Shown here: piece by piece, positions 54,486 through 61,512 of the stretch | Layout: the number at the start of each line of letters is the position of its first letter | Position numbering within the stretch: position 1 is the stretch's first letter | DNA from: Planctomycetota bacterium | Lineage (GTDB): Bacteria; Planctomycetota; Planctomycetia; Pirellulales; PNKZ01 | Assembly: GCA_018242585.1 (NCBI GenBank) | Contig: JAFEBQ010000004.1 | Location: 99,558-163,557 of the forward strand | DNA: 64,000 bases | Direction of reading: 5' to 3' | Program-made: the position numbers and the translations under genes | The notes under the pieces: generated by a model | Seen by the model: only the letters and a program-made list of their open reading frames with translations | What the model was told of the DNA's origin: nothing | The model's database searches: none

Positions 54486-57400
54486 ATGATCGAGCGCATT
54501 TTAGGCTTTTCCCTCCATCACCGTTACCTGGTCGCATTGCTCAGCGCAGCGGTTGCCGTGTTTGGTCTGTATTCGCTCAAAGCTCTGCCGATCGACGCCG
54601 TGCCGGATATCACCAACGTACAGGTGCAGATCAATACGGTCGCACCCGCGCTTTCTCCGATGGAAATCGAAAAGCAGGTTACTTTCGCAGTGGAAACGGC
54701 GCTGGCTGGCATTCCAGGCTTGGAGAGCACCCGCTCGATCTCGCGCAACGGGTTCAGCCAGGTGACGGCGGTTTTTCATGATGACGTCGATATTTATTTT
54801 GCTCGCGCGCAGGTAAATGAACGCTTGGCCGAAGCGAAGGAATCGCTACCGACCGGCACCGACCCGCGCATGGGAGCAATCTCGACAGGCTTGGGTGAAA
54901 TTTATATGTGGACGGTGCGCTATGCGCATCCAAAAGGCGAAGGCGCGGCGGTAAAGGACGGCGAAGCGGGTTGGCAAAGCGACGGCAGTTATTTAACACC
55001 AGAAGGACAGAAGCTCAAAGGGGATATGGAATTAGCATCCTACCTGCGCACGGTGCAGGACTGGATTATCCGCCCGCAGCTTAAAAGCGTAGCGGGCGTG
55101 GCCGGCGTCGATGCCATCGGCGGCTATAAGCGCGAGTACCATGTGCAGCCATACCCGGAAAAGCTGGTGGCGCTAGGACTTAGTTTTAAGGACATCGTAG
55201 AGGCCCTTGAAAAGAACAATCAAAGCGTCGGCGCTGGCTATATCGAAAAAGCCGGTGACTCTTATGTGGTGCGCGCCGATGGACGTATCAGCACGGCGGA
55301 GGAAATTGGCGATATCGTCGTCACCACGCGCCGAGGCGTGCCGGTCTATTTGCGCGACATTGCCCAGGTCGGAATTGGCAAGGAACTCCGCACGGGCTCC
55401 GCATCGGAGAACGGTCAGGAGGTCGTGGTTGGCACATCGCTGATGCTGATCGGCGCGAACAGTCGCACCGTATCGGAAGCGGTGGACACGAAGCTGAAAG
55501 AAATCGTCAAATCCCTGCCGCCGGATATCGAAGCCAAGACAGTATTGAACCGCACCAACCTGGTGAACCGGACCATCGGCACGGTGGAGAAAAATCTGAC
55601 CGAAGGCGCGCTACTGGTCATCGCTGTGCTGTTCCTTGTGCTTGGCAACATCCGCGCCGCCATGATTACGGCGCTGGTCATCCCGATTTCAATGCTGATG
55701 ACTTTTATCGGAATGATTAAGCTAGGTATTTCCGGCAATCTGATGAGCTTGGGCGCGCTCGACTTCGGCCTGATCGTGGACGGCGCGATCATCATCACAG
55801 AAAACTGCCTGCACCGACTGGCACATGCGCAGAAACATTGCAGCCGCGTACTGAATCTGAAAGAACGCCTGCACGAGGTAATGCTGGCGGGCAAGGAAAT
55901 CATTAAGCCCATCGTGTTCGGCCAAGCCATCATCATCATGGTGTATGTGCCGATGCTCACCTTCACTGGCATCGAAGGCAAGATGTTCGAGCCGATGGCG
56001 ATCACCGTCATTCTGGCGCTGGTTGCCTCCTTCGTGCTTTCTATCACGTTCGTACCGGCAATGATTGCCATCTTCGTCACTGGCAAGGTGAAGGAAGGCG
56101 AAGGCCGTATGGTGGAAAAAGCCAAGGAGTATTATCTGCCTTGGCTGGAACGTACAATCGCGCGCCCCGGCAAAACCGCTGGCATCGCTACCGCGCTGGT
56201 GCTGCTGGCGATCGTCACTTTCAACTTCCTCGGCCGCGAGTTCATTCCGACGCTCGACGAGAAGGATATGGCGATGCAGGCGCTGCGTATCCCTTCCACC
56301 TCACTCACGCAATCGCAGACAATGCAGTTTGAAGTGGAAAAAGCGGTCAGCGGTTTCAAGGAAGTGGCGTTCGTTTTCAGCAAAACCGGCTCGGCGGAAA
56401 TGGCATCCGACCCGATGCCGCCAAACGCCACGGATACCTTCATTATCCTGAAAGACCAGAAAGAATGGCCTGACCCGAAACTGCCGAAATCCGAACTGAT
56501 TAAGCGGGTGGAGGAAGCCGTGCGCAAGGTGCCGGGCAACAATTATGAATTTACCCAGCCGATTCAGATGCGCTTCAACGAGCTGATCGCCGGCGTGCGC
56601 GGCGACGTGGCGGTGAAGATCTATGGCGACGATTTCGGCGCGATGGGGAAAACCGGCGGGCAGATCATGCAGCAGCTCCAGGCCATTCCCGGCGCGGCGG
56701 ACGTCAAGGAGGAGCAAGCCAGCGGCCTGCCGTTCTTGGAAATCAATCTGGATAGGCCAGCGATTGCGCGCTACGGCCTCAATGTCAGCGATGTGCTCGA
56801 TGTGGTGGCGATCGCCGTGGGCGGGCGAGAATCCGGACTCGTGTTCCAGGGTGACAGGCGCTTCGATATTCTGGTGCGGCTGCCAGATAACCTCCGCGGT
56901 GATATAGCGGTGATTGAAAACCTGCCGATTCTGCTGCCGGAGGAAACTGAAAACTCCGACGAAAACGCCAATCTGCCGCACAGCCGCCCGCGCTATCTCC
57001 CCTTACGCGAAGTGGCGAAGCTGGAAATGGTGGAAGGTCCGAACCAGATCAGCCGCGAGAACGGCAAGCGCCGTATGGTAGTGCAGGCCAACGTGCGCGG
57101 GCGCGACATCGGCTCATTCGTCGCTGATGCTCAGGCGGCGGTGGATGCCAAGGTGAAGCTCCCAGCCGGATACTGGCTGGAATGGGGCGGGCAGTTTAAG
57201 AATTTGAAGGAAGCCAGCGACCGCCTGATGATCGTGGTGCCTACCTGCTTCTTCTTCATTTTCCTGCTGCTCTTTGCCGCGCTCAATTCCGTGAAGCAGG
57301 CGCTGCTGGTGTTCTCCGGCATTCCGCTGGCGGTGGTGGGCGGCGTGTTCACGCTGCTGTTGATCAACATGCCGTTTTCGATTTCGGCGGGCGTGGGCTT

Positions 57401-57731
57401 TATCGCGCTGTCCGGTATCTCGGTGCTTAACGGCTTGGTGATGATCAACAGCATCAACCAGCTCGTGCAGGAAGGCCTGCCGAAAGAGGAAGCCGTGCGC
57501 CAAGGCACATTAAACCGCTTGCGCGCCATGATTATGGCAACGGTGGTGCCGTCGCTCGGTTATGTGCCGATGGCACTTTCCAACGGCGCGGGCGCAGAAG
57601 TGCAGAAGCCGCTGGCCGTCGTGGTGATCGGCGGGCTCATCGCAGCAACCATCTTGACGCTCCTGGTGCTTCCCGCTCTCTACAACCGCTTTAATCTAGC
57701 CCAAGAATTGACCGAGAAGGAGGAACTATGA
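54486..57731 (+). CDS. czcA: HME-RND heavy-metal efflux pump, CzcA type
   Basis: This 1081-residue proton-driven inner-membrane pump starts ILGFSLHHRYLVALLSAAVA and shows NVQVQINTVAPALSPMEIEK near residue 45. The proton-relay motif LGALDFGLIVDGAIIITEN in TM4 (about residues 420-437) retains the two Asp and one Glu of HME-RND proteins. NGLVMINSINQLVQEGL and PSLGYVPMALSNGAGAEVQK occur in the second half. The family exports Zn, Co, Cd, Ni or Cu/Ag; the metal cannot be fixed by eye. The stop overlaps the next gene (ATGA). Confidence 0.93.
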   Translation: MIERILGFSLHHRYLVALLSAAVAVFGLYSLKALPIDAVPDITNVQVQINTVAPALSPMEIEKQVTFAVETALAGIPGLESTRSISRNGFSQVTAVFHDDVDIYFARAQVNERLAEAKESLPTGTDPRMGAISTGLGEIYMWTVRYAHPKGEGAAVKDGEAGWQSDGSYLTPEGQKLKGDMELASYLRTVQDWIIRPQLKSVAGVAGVDAIGGYKREYHVQPYPEKLVALGLSFKDIVEALEKNNQSVGAGYIEKAGDSYVVRADGRISTAEEIGDIVVTTRRGVPVYLRDIAQVGIGKELRTGSASENGQEVVVGTSLMLIGANSRTVSEAVDTKLKEIVKSLPPDIEAKTVLNRTNLVNRTIGTVEKNLTEGALLVIAVLFLVLGNIRAAMITALVIPISMLMTFIGMIKLGISGNLMSLGALDFGLIVDGAIIITENCLHRLAHAQKHCSRVLNLKERLHEVMLAGKEIIKPIVFGQAIIIMVYVPMLTFTGIEGKMFEPMAITVILALVASFVLSITFVPAMIAIFVTGKVKEGEGRMVEKAKEYYLPWLERTIARPGKTAGIATALVLLAIVTFNFLGREFIPTLDEKDMAMQALRIPSTSLTQSQTMQFEVEKAVSGFKEVAFVFSKTGSAEMASDPMPPNATDTFIILKDQKEWPDPKLPKSELIKRVEEAVRKVPGNNYEFTQPIQMRFNELIAGVRGDVAVKIYGDDFGAMGKTGGQIMQQLQAIPGAADVKEEQASGLPFLEINLDRPAIARYGLNVSDVLDVVAIAVGGRESGLVFQGDRRFDILVRLPDNLRGDIAVIENLPILLPEETENSDENANLPHSRPRYLPLREVAKLEMVEGPNQISRENGKRRMVVQANVRGRDIGSFVADAQAAVDAKVKLPAGYWLEWGGQFKNLKEASDRLMIVVPTCFFFIFLLLFAALNSVKQALLVFSGIPLAVVGGVFTLLLINMPFSISAGVGFIALSGISVLNGLVMINSINQLVQEGLPKEEAVRQGTLNRLRAMIMATVVPSLGYVPMALSNGAGAEVQKPLAVVVIGGLIAATILTLLVLPALYNRFNLAQELTEKEEL

Positions 57732-58009
57732 ACCGGCGAACGACAGTTGCATTGACCTTTGTGATACTGCTCTTTGGATGCAGCCAACCAGCGCAACAAT
57801 CTTTAGATGAGAAGCTGGCAGACAAGACGCCCGAGGAAAAACAGGAAATACTGCGCCTGGCCTGTCTCAACGAGGCGGAATATACCACCAGGATCAAGAG
57901 GGCCAAATTTGAGCGCCAATACGGTGGTAGGCGACTATCTTCGGTGCACAACACAAGCGAAACCAACCGGTTGAAACAATTATGCCGTGAGATGATGCGG
58001 CTTAATTAA
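57728..58009 (+). CDS. Small lipoprotein, first of two paralogues after czcA
   Basis: The 93-residue protein starts inside the last codons of czcA (ATGA overlap), with GAAGGAGGA upstream. The signal peptide ends in LLFGCS, a lipobox, so it should be lipidated on Cys. The mature part reads QQSLDEKLADKTPEEKQEIL and LACLNEAEY, with two more Cys. A second protein with the same layout follows. The layout (lipobox, KT-EEK-EIL pattern, paired Cys) resembles small TrbK-type or efflux-accessory lipoproteins, but the role is unassigned. Confidence 0.7.
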   Translation: MNRRTTVALTFVILLFGCSQPAQQSLDEKLADKTPEEKQEILRLACLNEAEYTTRIKRAKFERQYGGRRLSSVHNTSETNRLKQLCREMMRLN

Positions 58010-58025
58010 AGGAGAGAGACAGTGT

Positions 58026-58310
58026 ATGAATAGAATGAAAAACTTGGTGCGTTTTCTTGTATTGTGCGGGGGATTGCTTTTGGTTGCTTGCGATTCGAGT
58101 TATCAGGAAAAACTCAATGAGATGTTGCGAGGGAAAACCGTTGCGGAAAAACGCCTCATTCTTGCAGATGAATGCGCCGCACAGATCAACAATGGTTCGA
58201 CGCCGAAAGCCCGTGGAAATGCAAGTCATTACGAGCGTATGAAGCACATCTGCGAGGAGATGACCGGAGAAACGGTCGATGCGAATCCACCCGTCCAACT
58301 TCACAAATAG
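58026..58310 (+). CDS. Small lipoprotein, second paralogue
   Basis: The 94-residue protein has a lipobox (LLLVACDS) after a hydrophobic signal. Its YQEKLNEMLRGKTVAEKRLI and LADECAAQIN align with the preceding gene's LDEKLADKTPEEKQEILRLA. Near the end YERMKHICEEMTGE matches the neighbour's RLKQLCREMMRL. The two thus share Cys positions and arose by tandem duplication. A GGAGAGAGA site precedes the ATG. It is the last gene of the czc operon before the ISAs1-type remnant. Confidence 0.7.
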   Translation: MNRMKNLVRFLVLCGGLLLVACDSSYQEKLNEMLRGKTVAEKRLILADECAAQINNGSTPKARGNASHYERMKHICEEMTGETVDANPPVQLHK

Positions 58311-58435
58311 AATGACTGATGGATAGCCCTGCCTCAACAAATCATTCGAGGATCGTTTCAATTCGCTTTGCGAAGCCCTGGGACGAAGAGATCGATGTGC
58401 GAATCCGGCCGCACCCATACCACCGCAACTCTTTG

Positions 58436-59131
58436 CAGGGCTATTCGCTTATTCAAGTTGAGGGAGATTGAGAAGTTCCAGGGCTTCATTCGGGTGGCTG
58501 TTAAGGCGGCGGATGGCGGCCGCACTCGATGACGATACGATTCCAGACTGGCAGAATGCCCAGCATTTTCAGGGCGGCCTTATGCTCGTTGGTCTTTGCA
58601 TCGACACGAGCTTGAACCAGGACCGCCTCGACGAGCGGCGAGTAAGCCGCGACCAAATGCCGCCCGGACACGACGTCCCGACTGCTCGCAAAGTTTTGCC
58701 GTCAATGGAGAGCAGCTCTTTCTGCTCTCTTGCCGCTTCTCCTTCGGGAGTTGGCCGCAGGCGGGACTGTATCCATAGCGGTAGAGCGGCTTTCAAGGCA
58801 ATCGCGTCCAGACGGCTGAACAGGTCGGAAAAGCACGAGGCGGCCAGCGTCTTGCCACGGGTAAAGCCGAGAGCATGGGTGAGAGCCGGGCCGAACTGGG
58901 CAACGGCCACCGGCTACTTGCGTCCCCGCAACATAGCGAGGACAGTCAAAGCGAGGATGGCGGACAAGGGGTGGACGCGACCGCGACGGTTGCGGGGGGG
59001 GGGGCGGGTACTTCGGCCAGGACTTCGAGCAGGGAAAGGCCAGGCATAACGGGGCTCCGCTCCGGAGGGCACTTGCGCCCTTCTTACTCAGTCTCTCTCG
59101 ATCTGCCAACCTGAATCGGCGAATAGCCCTG
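58436..59131 (-). mobile_element. Internally deleted ISAs1-family element
   Basis: The 696-bp element is bounded by 25-bp imperfect inverted repeats, CAGGGCTATTCGC-TT-ATTCA at 58436 and its mirror CAGGGCTATTCGC-CG-ATTCA ending at 59131. On the minus strand a transposase start (MPGLSLLEVLAEVP at 59047) continues as HPLSAILALTVLAMLRGRK, hits a stop, then reads VAQFGPALTHALGFTRGKT and LSIDGKTLR. The extreme C-terminus LNSHPNEALELLNLPQLE ends at 58449. A frameshift (in a long G-run near 58995), an in-frame stop and loss of the central catalytic region show it is dead. Confidence 0.85.
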
Positions 59132-59226
59132 TTTAGCCCCTGGGGACGATGCGGTTTTTGTTATGGACGAGAACCGCATTTGCCGATAAAATCAAATACT
59201 TGGCAAAATCTGTCTGCGGTGTTTTT

Positions 59227-59712
59227 ATGGCCCGGCTGTTGCTCATTCTGATGCTGATGACGACGCAACTCCTCACGGGGAGTGGCGCTTCCGTCTATCT
59301 ATGCGTCGGCAGCAACGGCTCGTACTGCTTTGACTCTGGCCCTGACTCCTGCAGCTGCTGCCATGAGGAGCACGAAACTACGGGCGATGGTTGCAAGCAC
59401 GAACACGACGATGCCGCTTGCAATCACCATGACGAGTCGCAGCCAGTTCAACCTGGAACGGATAGGCTCACGGCGCTCGATCCGTGTGGATGCACGCACA
59501 TCCCCGTTATGTTGCCGTCCGACCAGCCAACAAATGCCTCCCGTGCTGCCGTCAAGGTGGACGTTGAGCGGCTCACCGCGCTCATTACCCTGCCGCTGTT
59601 GAGTAGCTTCGATGGCTGGCTGGCATCTCAGCCCGCGATCCATTGGTCCGATCCACCGCCAGACGGCAATTTCGCGCTGACCATTGTCTCCACGGTTGTC
59701 ATTCGCTGCTAA
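59227..59712 (+). CDS. Exported His/Cys-rich metal-binding leader protein
   Basis: The 161-residue protein is read from ATG 59227, giving a signal peptide (ARLLLILMLMTTQLLTGSGA). The mature region is packed with metal ligands: SGPDSCSCCHEEHETTGDGC, KHEHDDAACNHHDESQP and DPCGCTHIPV. The rest is Pro/Leu-rich with an AALITLPLLSSFDGW-like helix. It is likely a periplasmic metal buffer or sensor for the pump that follows. It plays the same positional role as the protein at 51757 before the other pump. Confidence 0.7.
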   Translation: MARLLLILMLMTTQLLTGSGASVYLCVGSNGSYCFDSGPDSCSCCHEEHETTGDGCKHEHDDAACNHHDESQPVQPGTDRLTALDPCGCTHIPVMLPSDQPTNASRAAVKVDVERLTALITLPLLSSFDGWLASQPAIHWSDPPPDGNFALTIVSTVVIRC

Positions 59713-59865
59713 ACCAGCCTCTCTCCTCGGCGTTGTCGCGCTGAGTCGATGATCCGCGCGATCATCATCCTCGCTCGACGTTCTCAGCCGTGTCTTCGAT
59801 CACGCTGCACGACCGTTTTCGTGCTGCTGTCGGTCGGGAAATCACCCTTCACTTTCGGAGAGAGT

Positions 59866-61491
59866 ATGTCTGCAACCGTTATGGCCCCGCCGCGCCCTGT
59901 GGGCGGTCTGCCACAGGCCGAAGCCCAAACCGTGCCAAGGCCACGCCGTCGCTGGTGGATGGCGGCTTTGAATACCGTGCCTAACCTCGTGGTGTTTTCT
60001 ATCCTGGGCGGTGTGATGTACCTCGGGCATCACACCGGCTGGAAGCTGCCGAAAATGTCTTCCCTCATGGGAACCGCGCCGGTCGCAGCCGACGACTGGT
60101 GTGCCGAACATCTCGTCCCGGAAACTGCGTGCATCGAGTGCCGTACCGATCTGCTTCCGAAAGACAAGCCGCAAGGCTTTTGCCGGGAGCACGGTGTCGC
60201 TGAGTGCGTAATCCATCACCCGGATCTCGCGCAGGTGAAGGGTGATCCGCAGCTTCCCAAGTACGACACAGTGAGAGCGATCTCACTCGTTGCCCGACCT
60301 GAAAATAACAGCCGCAACACGATGCACTCCCGCCGAGTACAGTTTTCGTCCGCCGAGAGCGTCACCAAGGCGGGGATCGACGTGGACGTGGTGCAAGAAC
60401 GTCCGATTCTCGATGCAATCACCGCCAACGGCGAACTGATGTTTGATCCAACCCGCGTAGGACATCTTTCAGCGAGAGTTCCCGGCAGTGTCGCGGCAGT
60501 CTTCAAAATGATCGGCGACGAAGTGGCTGCGGACGACGTGCTGGCGCTGATTGACGCCAACCAGGTCGGACAAGCGAAGTCACAGTTTCTGCAAGCCGTG
60601 GTGCAGCATAAGCTGCGAAAGACCACCGTAGAACGCCTCAAACCGATTGCGACGAATGGTGCGCTCCCTCAAAAGTCGTTGATCGAAGCTGAAGCCGCCC
60701 TCCAGGAATCCGAAGTCGCTCTTATCGCCGCTCGCCAGGCTCTTGCGAACCTTGGCTTCGACCTGCCCGAAGATATAGAAGATCGCGACGCGCGTTTACT
60801 CGCCGATGATTTGCGATTTCTCGGCGTACCCAAGAATGCACTCACGTCGATTCCAGAGGGAACAAAAACCGCCAACCTGATCCCCGTTCGCGCCCGCTAC
60901 AAAGGAGTGCTGATCGCATCGCAGGTCGTCGCAGGAGAAGTCGTCGATACCTCGAAGTCCCTGTTCACCGTCAGCGATCCTCACCGGATGTGGCTCATCC
61001 TGAATGTTCGCCAGGAGGACGCCAAGTACGTTCGGCGCGGCCAATCAGTCCGGTTTCGCGCCGACAACGGCGACCAGTTGGTAGTGGGCACAGTGTCGTG
61101 GATCAGCCCAGCCGTTGACGAACAAACCCGCACCATGCAGGTCAGAGTCGCCGTCGCAAACGAAGATGGCGCACTCCAGGACAAGACGTTTGGCACCGGC
61201 CGGATCATCCTCCGCGAAGAACCTAACGCCATCGTCGTGCCTCGTGATGCCGTGCAATCGACGCCCGACGCATCATTCGTCTTCGTGCGCGACAAGAACT
61301 ACTTCGACGAAAAGTCGCCGAAGTTCTTTCATGTGCGGCAGGTTCGCATCGGTGCACGCGATGATCAGTATGTCGAACTCCTCGCTGGCGTCTTGCCGGG
61401 GGAAGTCATTGCATCCAAGGGAAGTAACGTCCTGCTTGCTCAGCTACTTCGCAGCAATCTCGGTGCGGGTTGCGGCTGCCACGAACATTAA
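59866..61491 (+). CDS. RND adaptor (CusB/CzcB type) with an extra Cys/His N-terminal domain
   Basis: The 541-residue product is read from ATG 59866, preceded by CGGAGAGAG. One membrane segment (TVPNLVVFSILGGVMYLGHH) is followed by an added domain of about 60 residues with DDWCAEHLVPETACIECRTD and FCREHGVAECVIHHPDLAQV; these CxxC and CxxH pairs probably bind metal. The adaptor core follows: GHLSARVPGSVAAVFKMIGD, a coiled-coil hairpin, and LFTVSDPHRMWLILNVRQED. The protein ends in GAGCGCHEH. This N-terminal domain is absent from the adaptor at 53505. Confidence 0.85.
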   Translation: MSATVMAPPRPVGGLPQAEAQTVPRPRRRWWMAALNTVPNLVVFSILGGVMYLGHHTGWKLPKMSSLMGTAPVAADDWCAEHLVPETACIECRTDLLPKDKPQGFCREHGVAECVIHHPDLAQVKGDPQLPKYDTVRAISLVARPENNSRNTMHSRRVQFSSAESVTKAGIDVDVVQERPILDAITANGELMFDPTRVGHLSARVPGSVAAVFKMIGDEVAADDVLALIDANQVGQAKSQFLQAVVQHKLRKTTVERLKPIATNGALPQKSLIEAEAALQESEVALIAARQALANLGFDLPEDIEDRDARLLADDLRFLGVPKNALTSIPEGTKTANLIPVRARYKGVLIASQVVAGEVVDTSKSLFTVSDPHRMWLILNVRQEDAKYVRRGQSVRFRADNGDQLVVGTVSWISPAVDEQTRTMQVRVAVANEDGALQDKTFGTGRIILREEPNAIVVPRDAVQSTPDASFVFVRDKNYFDEKSPKFFHVRQVRIGARDDQYVELLAGVLPGEVIASKGSNVLLAQLLRSNLGAGCGCHEH

Positions 61492-61512
61492 GCGAAGGAA
61501 CGGAGGCTTGTC

